DNA of 64,000 nucleotides from Diphasiastrum complanatum. Lineage: Eukaryota; Streptophyta; Lycopodiopsida; Lycopodiales; Lycopodiaceae. Positions 47,966 to 60,608 of this stretch are shown piece by piece. The translations under genes and the position numbers were made by a program. Position 1 is the first letter of the stretch. Each line of letters opens with the position of its first letter. The stretch is from positions 32,379,571 through 32,443,570 of the forward strand of contig CM055113.1 of assembly GCA_029204225.1 (NCBI GenBank), given 5' to 3'. The notes below the pieces were generated by a model. That model did not search any database and had not been told where the DNA came from. It saw only the letters and a program-made list of their open reading frames with translations.

Positions 47966-48652
47966 ATTTTATTCTGCAGATACAACTTTGACTTTGATAA
48001 TGATGTTCTCTTGGAAGGCCGTTTTGAATGGTGTACACTGTAATCTGTGCCACATATGAAGTTTGTGACGGTGTGACCTCTTCTGTGCAGTTAGAAGGGT
48101 TCTCTATGAAGTTGGGTCAAACTTTGGTCTTCATTTCTACATGTGCATTGTTAAGCTCCATGTAAAAGTACATACTTTGTATTCTAGGGCCATCTGTACA
48201 GTACTAATGCTCATTCGGTGATGCGGGGCATGAAATGAGGAATTTAATTCAATCATCTTTTTGAAAGAAGTTTAACATTTGCGTTCCAAAGTCTATCAAG
48301 AGAAAGTACAATGTTGTAGTTACTTTTGCTACTATTTTTGCTTGGCTTAGTGTGAATTGAATTTTCTTTTTGGGTTTGTGAAATGATTAACCTTTCTATA
48401 TTTTCTTTAAAATATTTTATATTTAATCTCTAGTTCCTTTGCAATCAGTAAGTACAATCTATTCTATTCTTGCATCAGCTATCCCATCCATCTCTTGGTA
48501 CTCTACAGTTTTTGTGTCCCGTAGGATTTATCAGTAATTTGCCATGAATGATTGTGTTCCTATACCAATTTATCAGTGTTTTGTGCTCTTTTATGATTTA
48601 TCAGCAGTTTGTATCATGTCTGGTGCAGTTTGAGTTAGAATAGTAAGTTACC
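47966..48652. other. Non-coding stretch, copy 2 of 22,481-23,112
   Basis: Nothing recognised. Confidence 0.4.
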
Positions 48653-49400
48653 ATGAGATCCAACCAAGCTTCTGCACCTATAGGCGGGGGGAGCTGTGAA
48701 GGCACAGGCAATGATGGTGAGAAGAGCAGCCGAAACATGCTAAACTTTTTGTCCGAGAGTACAGCTTCATTGTTGCAGATTAGCAACATTAGTAGCTCTG
48801 ATAAGGTAGACAAAGATTCAGAGCAACGCAAAATTCCAATGTGTATTTGTGATCCTATTCAGAATTCTCGTTGCACCTCCAACTTTGCTCAGTGTTGAGT
48901 CTAATTATAACGCACAACCTCACATCACCAAGATCAGACTGCAGCATTAAGAAATAAAAACCAAGTTCAGAGGCTAGAAGACCTACTCTGCAATTATGCT
49001 CATTCTGCGTCAGCAGAGGACACGAGAGTTGGAATCTTCATACGATCATACCGCATGATAAACTGTGTAATCATCTAGGGGACTAGGATAGTGACACTGA
49101 GAGACAATTGGAGGAGCTTCTGATGAAGAATTTGGAGTCCATATGCGATGATGCAGTTAAGAAAGTTGCTTCATGTGGAAATTTGGAAACAGTATCGAGG
49201 AAGCTGGAAGGGCCATGCTAAGGGTTGGAAGTTGGTTCCCAGTATCGCGTAAAGGGTGTTTTACCCACTCTTGGTGAAAAAGCCTTACTTAATTTGGTGA
49301 GCAACAATCCTGAATCTACATCATTACTGGATGTCGAATATCTTGATTACATATATGATATAATGACAAGCTTAGCCTGGTACGGACTGTTTTAATGTTT
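48653..49400 (+). pseudogene. MIP1/RF298-type E3 ligase remnant, copy 2
   Basis: Frame 48,653-48,898 keeps EKSSRNMLNFLSE. Further on QLEELLMKNLESICDDAVKK (49,107-49,166) is closer to the family consensus (LEELLxxNLE) than copy 1. The same frameshift and stop pattern follows (GRAMLRVGS, then VKGVLPTLGEKALLNLV), so the gene was already broken before the block duplicated. Confidence 0.6.
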
Positions 49401-50520
49401 GTAAGCATCACACTTTTGTTAGGAAACTGGATTTCTATAAACTCAAATCAGTTCCCCAGCTAATAAACATGAAGCTAATGAACCTCATATTGATGGCTGG
49501 ATCCTGAAAGTCTCTGTTTTTCCTGAAGATGATGTTTTTATTGAAAACTATTCAAAATTTGATTTCTCTGTCATAATCATTAACATTGCTTATGAATCAA
49601 AAGGCACTCATAGTTACCAACTTACCTGCCATTAGAGTCTCTGAATCTCTAATCACAAAAAGTTGCAAATATTATTATCTGGGGATGATGCCTCATTGAA
49701 CCTTTGTCTACTGCTCCACTCTAGAGTCTATTCTCTGCTGCGTTTAGCTGAGTAGTTGAGAGCCCGTGAGTGTAAAGAATTGCAAGAGCGTGAAGAATTT
49801 GTTGTGTAGGTGAAAGGCCGTGATGCTTGCCTGCAAAATGGCTCACCATCCATCGTCGACGATGCTAATTGCCTTGATTTTTGGGTTGCTACTCTAGGCG
49901 TTTCTACAGGTATTCCCACTTTTTATAAAATGATCTACGATCGTGTACACATTTTGTTCAATATGAGCTGAGCTCACTGAGCTAGCTCTATGATCGTTTG
50001 TAAAAACAATTTTTATTCATTTACTATAGGTTTTAACATATCCTCCACTTGCGTGCAAGAAAGTAGAGCGAACACAGACTCAATCTTCAATGTAAGCATC
50101 GTATATCTCAGTCTACTGAGTTGTATTTTTAAAGTTTCGAGCCATGCTTGTGGTCGTAACTTAATGTTGTTTCGATGCTTGAGACATTAAGCTAGAGGGT
50201 TACACTCTACAATAGAGAGTTTATAAGGCTTTCAGAATTATTATTCTGGTACTTTTTGTAGATACATTTACATGTTCAGAATGGCTGCATTAGAAGACTA
50301 GTGTGTCTTGTTTATTGAAGTTCTACAACTTATCGAACTGAATCATACATTTTTGAGCAACTTTTTGATCAAATGCAATAGGCTAGAATGTTCTTACGCT
50401 ACAATGTACGAGACCAATCGAGCTCAGGGTCTCCCAAGTCGATATTGGAAGCTGAAGGCTCATTTGGAATAGTGCTCAAAGCCTCAAGTCTCAAACGGCC
50501 ACAATGCTGCCAACATCTAG
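49401..50520. other. Non-coding or decayed sequence, copy 2 of 23,871-24,990
   Basis: The former-exon-like GSPSIVDDANCLDFWVAT segment is at about 49,840-49,900. No named gene. Confidence 0.4.
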
Positions 50521-50539
50521 CTACCACACCATCGCTCAC

Positions 50540-51020
50540 AGTCGCTGCAACCCTCCCAGCCTCTGTCGTGTCCCAGCTGCTCTGGATTTTGATCGCGCCT
50601 CACTGCCTTAGTGCCCACCCTCGCAAATCTTGATCCTCGCTGCCTCACCAGTGCTCACTGCTCATCATCGTTGCCTCACCAGTGCTCACTGCTCACCCTC
50701 GCTGCCTCAGTCACCAGTGGCTCACTGCTCACAGCTAGCTGCAAGCAGCCAGACCATCGCTCAAGCCTCACAATCGCTCCAGCCGTCCCAGCCTCTGCCG
50801 CGCCCCAGCTACTCAAGGAACTGCCTTAGCTGCTCAAGGAAGCAGTGACGATTTGGATTTGCCTCAGTGCCTCACCCTCGTAAATCTTGATTCTAATTCC
50901 TTGTTGCCTCACCAGTGCTCATTGATTTGCCTCAGTGCCTCACCCTCACAAATCTTGATCCTGATTTCTCGCTGCCTCACCAGTGCTCATTGCTTAGTGC
51001 TCACCCTCGCAAGCTACAAC
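50540..51020. repeat. CTCACTGC minisatellite-like array, copy 2
   Basis: Longer than copy 1. The CCTCACCCTCxxAAATCTTGATCCTGAT unit is present additional times at 50,870-50,970. Confidence 0.75.
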
Positions 51021-51282
51021 AACAATGTAGCTCATGCAGCAACCAACGTAGCTCAACTTTCAAGTGGCAAGCCTGCTGCCTCATGCAGTGGAATTTGGAA
51101 ATGAACATTCAAATTTCATAAATGAAACAAAAGCTTGAAACTTCGAAGTTCGGCCCTCTGGAGTTTGGGAGACTAGGAGTGGCAACTCGAGAGTCGTGAG
51201 CCGAAGAATTGAAAGCACTTTAATTGGGCAGCACAGTGGTCACATAACGCGTGGCTTCGTGGCAGATTCTTCATATCAGGCC
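51021..51282. other. Left flank of the chromovirus insertion
   Basis: Unique sequence ending ATCAGGCC before the ATGAC duplication. It has no counterpart in copy 1. Confidence 0.5.
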
Positions 51283-51287
51283 ATGAC

Positions 51288-51645
51288 TGTAATAGATCCT
51301 AACACCACAGTAGGGCAAACACTAACTGATCCACCCAACCTTGCCTACTCCCTAATATAGAGTAAGCCCCTCCTAGCCCAGTGTGAGAACTAGTAGCATG
51401 CTACTGCCAAGTGTCGGCCATGTGTCACTGACGTGGCCGACTGCACGTCGGGACCCAACTTGGGGCCCTATCTTGCTGATAGGGTCCCTAGGCTGTGTTA
51501 GGCCCGCCATGGCTATGGACCGTGCTGGGGCACACTACTCACACTGTCTTGCCCTATTGGTCATGTACGCTGGACACGACCCTGACTGTCGTATCTGACC
51601 TATCTGTGTTCTCTAGGGTTCGGCACTGGTTACGAGCTCGTAACA
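51288..51645 (-). repeat. 3' LTR of the chromovirus (copy B)
   Basis: 358 bp, TG...CA on both strands. Immediately inside lies the polypurine tract (51,646-51,660; minus strand TTAAGGGGGAGGGAG). Confidence 0.93.
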
Positions 51646-51656
51646 CTCCCTCCCCC

Positions 51657-52100
51657 TTAAGAACCGTCTTGGTCCTCTAAGACAAAGTCTGAAAAAATCT
51701 TGCGAAGGACGTTGCCTCTTTCCCAAGTGGCATTCTCAACAGGCTGATCATTCCACTTAACCATATATTCTCGGTATAGAGTATGACGAGTCTGCGTCTC
51801 TCTACTATCAAGAATCTCCTCTGGTTCATGTGCAAATTGTTGAGGATCCAATGGGAGAACTAGAACACTGTCCCCTACCAGATTGTCTGATCTGGTTAAG
51901 GCTTTTCGTAACTGACTTACATGAAAGACTGGAAAAACCTTACTGTTGTGTGGGAGTTCTAGTTCATAGATGACCTCGCCTAGTCACCTACTGATGGTAA
52001 AGGGACCACAATACCTTGGAGACAACTTAGCACACACTCCTGATTTGAGGGTTTTAGAGTCAACTGGGACTCTCAAGTAGACTTTCTCACTAGTGGAGAA
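51657..52100 (-). pseudogene. Integrase GPY/F module and chromodomain, copy B
   Basis: Minus-strand reading: KLSPRYCGPFTISR, VFPVFHVSQLRKAL (GPY/F module and typical tail), then a chromodomain EEILDSRETQTRHTLYREYM, VKWNDQPVENATWE, ending EDQDGS and TAA beside the PPT. Aromatic residues Y and W of the chromodomain fold are present. Such domains steer integration to particular chromatin. One stop lies between the modules (TISR-stop-LGEV). Confidence 0.85.
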
Positions 52101-53311
52101 CTACACATCCCATCTGTGTGGATCTGCATAATGCCTGGCTCGATCTTGGGACTGCCTAATGCTACGCGTAGCATGTTCTATCATCTGGTTTAGGTCCTCT
52201 AAAAAGTTTCTGGCTGCTTCAACTTTTTCTTGTTTAAACCCTATAGCTATGGGTGAGCGTGGCTGAAAATCGTACATCAGCATAAATGGGCTGTATCCCG
52301 TAGCTGAATGTTTGGTACTGTTGTAAGCAAACTCTAATATCAAGAGATACTCCTCCTAATTAGTCTGCTTCTTGATGACGTATGCACGAAGCATATCCTC
52401 CAACACTTGATTTACCCGTTCTGTTTGACCATCCGTCTGTGGATGGTTGGTGGTACTCATATTAAGTTTAGTATGGAGATGATGGAATACTGCCCTCCAA
52501 ACATTTCCAGTAAACTTACTGTCTCGGTCGCTGACTATGCCGGAAGGTAGACCGTACAATTTAAATAGCCCGTCTACAAACAACCTCGCTAACTCTGGAG
52601 CTCTAACGGTTGTTTTGGTTGCAATAAAATGAGCCATTTTGGTCATACGGTCATCTGTGACCCATATAGTGTCATTACCCTTTTGGGTTTTAGGCAGGCC
52701 TACTATAAAATCTGTGGGGATACTCTCCCATTTACCAGCTGGTATTTCCTAGGGATGCAACAACCCTCCTGCCTTTAAACGCTCTGCTTTGTTTACTTGA
52801 CACTACTGGCAACTAGTTACATACTGATGGACGTCCTTTTTCATACTGGGCCAGAAAAATTGCCTACAAAGAAGCTCATAGGTCTTCTGTATGCTTGGGT
52901 GTCCCGCACTAGGATTGTCATGACATTCATATAGGACCTGCTACCTATAATCCTCTGAATTGGGGACACATACTCTATCTCTATAGAGCAAGTACTCGTC
53001 CTAAATGGAATACTGTTTCCATTTGAATCCTTGAGTCAACTGACCCTCAACCGCTGGGGTTTGCTTGGGTAATACAGGCTCAGAATTCTCAACGTCATCT
53101 GACGACATATACTCGGACTCATCATCATCCTCAACGAAAGCTGTCGTATTCTTGGATGAACTGGCACCAGCCCCAGAAACTTGTTCTGGAGTCTGTAACT
53201 GTCTGTTCTGGATTGAGTTCCAGATAGTATAGAAGAATGCATCATGCTGGCATTTCCCTCTCAAGGACTCGAGTAACTCATTATGAATCTGAGTAAAACT
53301 CAGCTTGTTTA
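52101..53311 (-). pseudogene. Integrase zinc-binding and core domains, copy B
   Basis: Core motifs: [47 protein letters not shown], giving the second D and the E of the DDE triad; the first D region reads WVTDDRM (copy A WVTVDRM). The zinc-binding segment keeps FFWPSMKK, which is FF-stop-P in copy A, but shares the CQ-stop-C lesion. An acidic spacer follows RNase H (53,001-53,311). Confidence 0.85.
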
Positions 53312-53601
53312 TCATAGGCATTCTGCTACTGTATTGAATTTTCCATGCCTATATCTGATAGACATGTCAAACTCTTGCATCAACTCTGCCCAACGAGCTT
53401 TCCAACCTCTAAGCTCAGGTTGATTGCAAAGATATCTGAGACTCTCATGGTCTGTCAGAACCTCAAAGTTGGCACCATACAAATAATGCCTCCAAGTCTT
53501 AAGGGCATGGATTATAGAAAAGAGTTCCTTTTCATAGGCACTGTACCTAGTCCCTTGGGACACTGTCTGACTGTGTGTCCGTTGCCCATACACACAAAGC
53601 A
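53312..53601 (-). pseudogene. gag zinc knuckle fused to RNase H, copy B
   Basis: The knuckle CFVCMGNGHTVRQC occupies 53,560-53,601. Within the next few codons (CPKG) the reading passes in another frame to GTRYSAYEKELFSIIHALKT. The break point lies at about 53,540-53,557. Protease, RT and the first RNase H block are missing. Confidence 0.88.
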
Positions 53602-54518
53602 CAAACGTTCTTGTTTAGCTTTCTCAAAATCATCTGGTTTTAAGGGCTATATGAGTGAAGGGCGTTTCTGAGGAGCTTCACCTTTAAATTTATCTTCTTT
53701 CTTTCTTTTTAAAAATTTCTTTTTAGATTGAAAGTCTTTCTGAGGAGGCTGCTCAGAAAGTGGTTGTTGTCTCGCCCTCTTCCTACCCACTGAATCATCA
53801 TAGATTTGAGCATATCTGAGAGCTTGTTCAAGGGTAGTAGGCGAGTTTCTTTGGACCTCTACTTTATATTCATCTTTGAGGCCAGGGACAAATCCCCTGA
53901 TTTTCTAGTCATCCATATTTTTAATCTTTAAAATTGCTTCTCGATACTGCGAGATATATTGGATGAGGGACTTGTCCATTACTATTCTTTCCCAGGCTTC
54001 CCAGGCTCTATCAAGTTCATTTCCCAGGCCTCTTCAAAAGCTTTCCATGACCGGGGAGTCTGCCCAGTCTCCTGGAGATTTAACCACCACTTATAGGCCA
54101 TAGGCCCTAAGGAAAGACTGGCCTCAATAACTTGCAAATGGTCAGGGGTCTGTTTAAGAGCATGAATGTTCTTCCATTTGCTGAGGAAGGTTTGTAGAAT
54201 ATCTGCATTTGTATCCTTCTCTTCCCCATTAAAAGTAGGAGGTTTTAAATCTTTAAAAACACTCGGGTGAGACCGTAAAGTCTCACCTGAAACTGATGGA
54301 AGTGGAGAAGGGGATAACTGAGAAGTGGAGGGAAGGCTCTTTTTCGCGGAACTCAAAATTAATTTTTTGAGTTCAGCGAACGAGTCGTCCACACTGGACT
54401 TGAAATTGGCTAATGCCAACTTCAGTTCATCCACTTCTGTTACCAATTGGAGAAACTGCTCCTTGGTAACCAGTTCGTCGAGTTCTTCGGCGAACTGTTC
54501 CTGTTCTTCCACTTCCAT
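53602..54518 (-). pseudogene. gag (coiled coil and capsid), copy B
   Basis: Starts at the ATG of MEVEEQEQFAEELDELVT. Residues about 10-60 form a heptad-patterned coiled coil, followed by a serine/proline linker and the capsid core (FKDLKPPTFNGEEKDTNADI, MAYKWWLNLQETG, RSWKAFEEAWE). A deletion of about 23 bp near 54,025 relative to copy A shifts the frame before the capsid C-terminal part. Confidence 0.8.
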
Positions 54519-55516
54519 GGGTCCCTTCCCTTTTCTGTAAGCCAAGGCTTATGTTTCAAGTTCGTCGAAGCCTCTCTCCTGGGGTTGATCAAGTCCCTGA
54601 GGAGTGGTCATCTTCGGAACTGAAAGAGAGCTACCTTAACCTCTGAAGGAAAAAAGTCTAAAAGACTAATTTACAACTGTACAAGGGAAAGGAAAGATGA
54701 CTTAGCTGTTTCTGAGGACTGTACTTCCAAAGAAAGAATGAAGAGAAACCCTCTCAGCTCTTTTACCCAAGATTTCAGACCTACTATCCCGGAAAATGCC
54801 AGTTTGGAGCTTCAAAACGGTGCCAAATTTCCCGGTTCTTGAGTTGAGTAGCTAACTGATCTGATTTCAGGTGTGAAGCTCCAACAAACTGAGTATAAAT
54901 CGGAAATTTACAAAAGGAAATCCATAATTTTTAAAGTCCCTGCCCTCGCTGGTTGGACAGCAACCTGTCTGGCCCGATTTGTCCAATTTACAACTCTAAA
55001 ATCACCTCAAATCTTCGATTTGACCCAAGCCTGTAGGTCGCTAGTCTATAGCAAGTAAGTTTGAAGCTCAAACTCCTGAGAATTCTCAGCAAACAGGGAT
55101 GAATTTTCACCTTTTCTCCTCTCTGTCCAGCGCTAACCCTGCTACACTAATTCAGATTAGAACTTGCTATAATCTACTCAAAACTTCATACAAATTACAG
55201 AGTTGAGGGCTGTCTATACAGTGATGGATCTGCCTATCTTTTCCCCTTGAGATTCCACTCAGATAACAGTGTTTTACACTCAAAAATCAGAAGTAATTAT
55301 CTGATTTTGCAGCGATGGAACTACCCTTGAATTCTGGTTCGGATTCTGTCAAAATAACAAGTAAATCCACCAAGATTTCCTCAGTAGGAGACTGTTCCTA
55401 TAGCGAGTCTCCTCCTCTATTTCTTTCTAAGAACTTGAAGAAGTTCTGAGCAATCTAGCTACTTTCTCCACTGCTGAAAACTGAGTTCCCTAGGATGGAG
55501 ATGGCTCTGATACCAG

Positions 55517-55874
55517 TGTAATAGATCCTAACACCACAGTAGGGCAAACACTAACTGATCCACCCAACCTTGCCTACTCCCTGATATAGAGTAAGCCCCT
55601 CCTAGCCCAGAGTGAGAACTGGTAGCATGCTACTGCCAAGTGTCGGCCACGTGTCACTGACGTGGCCGACTGCACGTCGGGACCCAACTGGGGGCCCTAT
55701 CTTGCTGACAGGGTCCCTAGGCTGTGTTAGGCCCGCCATGGCTATGGACCGTGTTGGGGCACACTACTCACACTATCTTGCCCTGTTGGTCATGTACGTT
55801 GGACACGACCCTGACTGTGGTATCTGACCTATCTGTGTTCTCTAGGATTCGGCACTGGTTACGAGCTCGTAACA
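55517..55874 (-). repeat. 5' LTR of the chromovirus (copy B)
   Basis: 358 bp. The PBS TGGTATCAGAGCC (minus strand, 55,503-55,515) starts one base after the LTR end. Confidence 0.93.
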
Positions 55875-55879
55875 ATGAC

Positions 55880-57190
55880 ACATGGCAAAATGCATTCAAT
55901 TTTAAAGTGAATCTTAAATGTGCCATTGTCCAAGTAGCAATACTCAATATTCTCAAGAATTCAAGTTTCAAGGGCCTTGAGGCTTGAGGCTTGGGCCCTA
56001 GGGCCTGGCCTAGATAATACAAGCTGGCAAATGCCTTAAGGCTTAAGCTTCAAATTATAGGCATTACTTGAACTCTGTCCTTAAAAAATCGATTTTTTGA
56101 TAATTGAATCCTAAAATTTCCTGTATTTTTCAAAAAGTGCAGTATTTTATCCTGCCATGTATACATGTGAGAGGCACATTTTCTTGTAAAAAAAAACCTT
56201 ATAGTCTAAAATCTTGCATATTTCTTAAGCACTCGGTTTTGAAGACTTTTTGATCTTGTAATATTTTTCTTATATCGGGCTTTCATCAAAGTTGTCGGTT
56301 CCATTCTTGAGAGATGTCGGCTTTCCCGATCGCTGCCACACCCTCTCTCGAACCAGAAAAATATGTAGCCAGGCACTACAGGCCCTGCTATAGTTCGCGA
56401 GAGAGGTATTACTCTCTGCTCCCTCATCCTCTTGCAAAATAACTTAGTCTAAGTATTGTATAGTACCCAGCAAACTGAAAAGTTAATGAAGACTCCTGAG
56501 CTGTAGGGTCAAAGTTCGCGGGCACTAGGCAGACGGATTTCCGGCTCAATTATTTATTCTTCTATTTTTTTTTTCAGAATTTTCTGACATGTACTAGTAA
56601 ATAGCCTCCGAATGACTGTAGGTGCCGCGCAGGTCTGAAGGTTATGAAAAAAGGACTCCCCACCCTTCCACAAACCACCAGCCAGTTCCTCCTGAGAGAT
56701 GATTGAATAAAAATCCCACAGATAAACTGTGGACTCTGAGCTCTCCTCAGTCTGACTAGAAGGCAGATGTGGCTTTATTGTCCCTCATCAAAACCGATGG
56801 CTATCAGTACACCATGACCAAAAGGCAAAAAATGCCTAAGAGCCCAATCCAAGCTTAAACTTATTTTATCTAATTATTTTTATTTTTTTTGGAAGGGGGA
56901 GATTTGTTTAACTTCATCCTCAAGATCATAACCAAAAAAAATAAAAGGTACATTCTTACAAAGGTAAGAATACAACCATGAACTCTAAATTCCCATGGTC
57001 AATATAGGAAATTAAAATTAATAGGGACTATACTATTAAACAAGTACACACAACCAAACAAGATTTACCTTGATTCTAAGGTTGTGATAACTTACCCAAA
57101 TACAGCCACCTTCCCAAGTAAAGGACCCAACACAAAGGCAGAAAAGGGAACGTGTGCACCTTTAAGAGAATCGACGGCTCTGATACCAGT
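55880..57190 (-). other. Flank and internal leader of the second LTR element, copy B
   Basis: 56,010-57,190 matches 3,643-4,830 and 25,385-26,587. PBS complement GGCTCTGATACCA lies at about 57,176-57,188. No coding sequence. Confidence 0.6.
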
Positions 57191-57546
57191 TGTTACAACT
57201 CCCTAGGATCATCGACTGCCTTGAAGGTTCCGCACACCCCATACCAATGACAACACACCGTAACCGCCCAACCATAACCAACCCACCCCCATGCCCTGGA
57301 GCAATCGACATAGTCATGCCCGGTCAAGCCTCCTACGATAATTGGCGTCCCATACCACCAGCCATCGCACTCGGCTCTCCCTAGCACACATCTCCTGGCC
57401 TGGAGATACATCCTGGCCAATGCACGTGCTCTCCATCCATCAACTCCCGGGTAGACTGAGTGAATGGAAAGAGGGAAACCCCACCACTATATAGGCATAG
57501 CACAGTGGGTCCCATCAAGCACGATCCTGCTGGCGACACGTGACCA
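57191..57546 (-). repeat. LTR of the second element, copy B (356 bp)
   Basis: Same ends and CCTAG right flank as 4,831-5,186. Confidence 0.7.
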
Positions 57547-58420
57547 CCTAGGATGGTGACGTGTGGCACCAAAACATGTCGATAACTCCAGTCCTGCGTC
57601 ATGCCCCTTGTGAGGCCGTCATTGAAGGGCGTACCGTTATGGTACATAACATTGAGGATGAGGTCATGGCACATGTAGAAGGGCAAAAGACAGAGGAACT
57701 ATTGGTGTTGAAGGTGAATAAGGGTCTGCTAATTGCAGAGCTAGAAAGGATGGGGTTTGTTGTTGTTACGGTCACTAGGACTTGGTGTTTCAGCAAAGTT
57801 CGGAGTGTTGAGAAGGCTTTGAATTGGATGTTGGACTCTGAGGATCATCTGGATATTGATGAATTGCCTAAAGTGGCTGTGAGCAAGGCAGAGTTTCCTA
57901 AGGACGAAGGCTAAGTCACAGGGGTTGAACGGAAAAGTGTGGCAGGAGGAGCAAATTTGGATTGGGATGGAGTTGTACGCAAAAGGCTTGAGGAAGACCA
58001 AAAGCAGATAATAGCCTTGAGGAAGGCTGGAAAAGAAGAGGAGTCAGAGTGCAGAAATGAAGCCTTGCAATTGTGGAAACATTCTATTTTGGATCAAAGT
58101 GAAATTCAAGAGGAATCTTTGTCTTGTGACTTGAAGATCTGGTCAGCAACGGGTTGCATCAACAAAAGGATCTTGATTCATTTTCAATATTGCAGAGCAC
58201 CAAAAATCAAATGGACAACCAGCCATAGCTCAATGGAAAATTATTTTGTCACTCACCACCATAAGAATTTTGCATCTATTCGTCAAGTGGGAGATTGTTG
58301 GGAATTGTGCCCATGATACATCCATGGGACTCATTAGTCACGTATGACAAGTATTCATCACAAAATAGAGCCACAAAACTGGATGACCCTGGCCAGAAAA
58401 CAGTTGTGCCTCTGAAAAGT
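57547..58420 (+). pseudogene. Decayed UBA-domain protein fragment, copy B
   Basis: Matches 5,187-6,060, including VNKGLLIAELERMGF and SVEKALNWMLDSEDHLDIDE. A one-base difference near 57,980 opens a different downstream frame (RKRLEEDQKQIIALRKAGKE) than in copy A. The same early stop after PKDEG is shared. Confidence 0.6.
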
Positions 58421-59429
58421 GGCGTAGTGGATAAATAGGATTAGCAATATTAAGCTTTCTTGAATTTTTTCTCTTAAGCAGTATCTTGTTGTATAAGACA
58501 ACACGTTGGAATAACTCAGACTACAGCAATTTTGGAGCTCTATCTCCTGTGCTTCGTGGAATGATCAGAGGGAGATTGAGAGAGCTTGTATATCGTGTCT
58601 GTATCCTTTCGCTGTTTTCTTTATGTTTGATGACTACCAACAGTCTGTCTTGTCTGCATAGATTGAATCTGTTTGTGAGCGCTAGTCTGATACAACAAGC
58701 AGACAAATGAAAGCTTCAGTGTGGGAAGTAATGACACTGGACAGGTGAGTGGTCACTGAGTACTACACGCAGCAGTTACGAGCCAAATTGACAGAGAAAA
58801 GTTTAGGTGAGTAGATTATGTATGTTAAACCACGGGTAACTTAGTGTAAGTTATGTACGTATTTCTAATGCGTTAAAATCAAGCCTGCATGTACCTATGG
58901 AGGATCTGTACAAGATTGCGTCTATCAGAAGTGAAAGACACAGAGAAAGAGTTATGCAGTTCAGCGTGTGTTTCATTTCTGCATCACTATTTTTTACTTG
59001 TGCGGATGGTGCGATATGCAGATCAAGTTGTGTGCGCTTTGTCCATAAAAGAAATCAGGAGAGATCTCAACATGCGCTGCATGAAGCAGTCCTCGACAAG
59101 CGAGCATGAAGGCAAACAACAACCATTGAGCATAATGCCATAATGTCCAATATTGTTACACACTGAACCAAAAGAAAGGCAGGTATCTACGGATCAGACG
59201 ACGCCAGATAACACGATCACAATCACGTAATACAAAACCATAATGTTTTATTATCATAGCAGCAACATCATTACAATTAAGTATACAAAGTGATCACAAC
59301 AGCATTACACTAGCCCTAACAACGGCATTCACTATACTATTATAACAAGGTTCTTCGTCATTTATAGGACAAATGACATGAGGAAGCATATGCCGATTTC
59401 ATAGAATAAGATGCAGATAACCATGAATC
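58420..59429. other. Non-coding flank downstream of the 116-residue gene, copy B
   Basis: Counterpart of 6,060-7,074; nothing recognised. Confidence 0.5.
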
Positions 59430-59780
59430 CTAGACCCAACATCCAGTCCCCTGACCAGGCACAGTGACGCTCTTGATAGGGTTAGCTTCGACAACACCCA
59501 GCCACTTTTCATGCTTATCGTAGAAGCTAACAACGAATTTATCGTATTCCGTCTTGAACTTGAAGCTAACCGTGTTATTGTGTAGCTCATGCAGGTTGTC
59601 GGTGTACAATGTGCCGGTAATCGTCTCCAGTCCAGCAGAACTAGTGTCAACTATGGCAGAGCCTGCAAAAGTTTTGCTCTCGTCATGTATTTTGAGAGCC
59701 AGGAGCTTGATGCCGCTCACCGCCTCTCCATGGACATGACCCTGATAAAGGTACCTTTTGCTTACTTGGTCTTGCGCCAT
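59430..59780 (-). CDS. Small predicted beta-rich protein of unknown family, copy B (116 aa)
   Basis: Intact MAQ...GCWV frame with D33, W93 and A99, the residues most common across copies, so this may be closest to the ancestral sequence. Start, stop and TATA-like box are all present. The leader has one base more than copy A near 59,820, closing the upstream in-frame extension seen there. Confidence 0.72.
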   Translation of the reverse strand: MAQDQVSKRYLYQGHVHGEAVSGIKLLALKIHDESKTFAGSAIVDTSSAGLETITGTLYTDNLHELHNNTVSFKFKTEYDKFVVSFYDKHEKWLGVVEANPIKSVTVPGQGTGCWV

Positions 59781-59938
59781 GCTTGAAATTAAAGTTGAAT
59801 GGGTTTGAGGGATGAGCTTCAAGCGAGAGTAGTAGCAGTACCGACGACTCCTGAGAGACCAGCGAGTGAGTGAGAGAGAGTGAGAGAGTTGTCACTCCTG
59901 AGATGAGACGAGTGAGTGAATGAGTGAGTGAGATCAGG

Positions 59939-59946
59939 CTATAAAC
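59939..59946 (-). promoter_or_regulatory. TATA-like box of copy B
   Basis: Minus strand GTTTATAG about 160 bp before the start, with the CTCACTCACTC leader. Confidence 0.45.
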
Positions 59947-60184
59947 TGCAAGAAAGTAGCCCCTACGTGAAGAAGAATAAACTTTTGAGAAAGATATTAC
60001 ACGATTCACAAAGAAGCCATAAACTTTATTCAGGAAGATATACTTTTCGAAAAAATTAGATGCCAAAATAAACTTTAAACTTTATTAAGTAAGAATATAC
60101 ACTCTTGGAAGAAAGTTAACTGGCAGAGCTTAAAATGCTCTTCCACTCTGCCACACACTCTCTAGTCATATTCCAAATGGTGAA

Positions 60185-60187
<3 letters not shown>

Positions 60188-60220
<33 letters not shown>
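60188..60220. repeat. (GA)n microsatellite
   Basis: Counterpart of 7,791-7,822. Confidence 0.95.
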
Positions 60221-60223
<3 letters not shown>

Positions 60224-60608
60224 ACATTGGGCTATTTGAATTCAATAGCATCGATATGCAAGATCAAAATGGGCCCACATTATCTCTAGACATTCAAAAT
60301 GTAGACTCATGTCTATCCATGGAAGCAAAATCACAAATGCAAAAAGCATCATATCTATTCAGATTGAATTACAAAGAATGAAATGTTGGGCGGAAATCAA
60401 ATAGAAAAAGAGCAGAAAAATTAAAAAAAAACAAAAAATACAATCACCACTCATGTTTGGACATAACTCTCACAAATCACATCCATAATGCAAAGCTAAC
60501 CCTAGCATGCAAAGATCAAGATGCCTAATGCATTCTATCCACAAAATATGAAAAAAATACTAACAAGCAAGATGAGAGTGCATTGCTCCCCGACAACGGT
60601 GTCAAAAT

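Larger units (their letters stand above)
51288..55874 (-). mobile_element. Complete-ended, internally deleted chromovirus (4,587 bp)
   Basis: ATGAC flanks both ends (51,283-51,287 and 55,875-55,879), the 5-bp target duplication left by integration. Both LTRs are 358 bp. On the minus strand the order is LTR, PBS, gag, zinc knuckle, RNase H, integrase, GPY/F module, chromodomain, PPT, LTR. Protease and RT are deleted, so it cannot move unaided, although its ends are intact. The LTRs differ at about 12 sites by eye. Confidence 0.93.
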
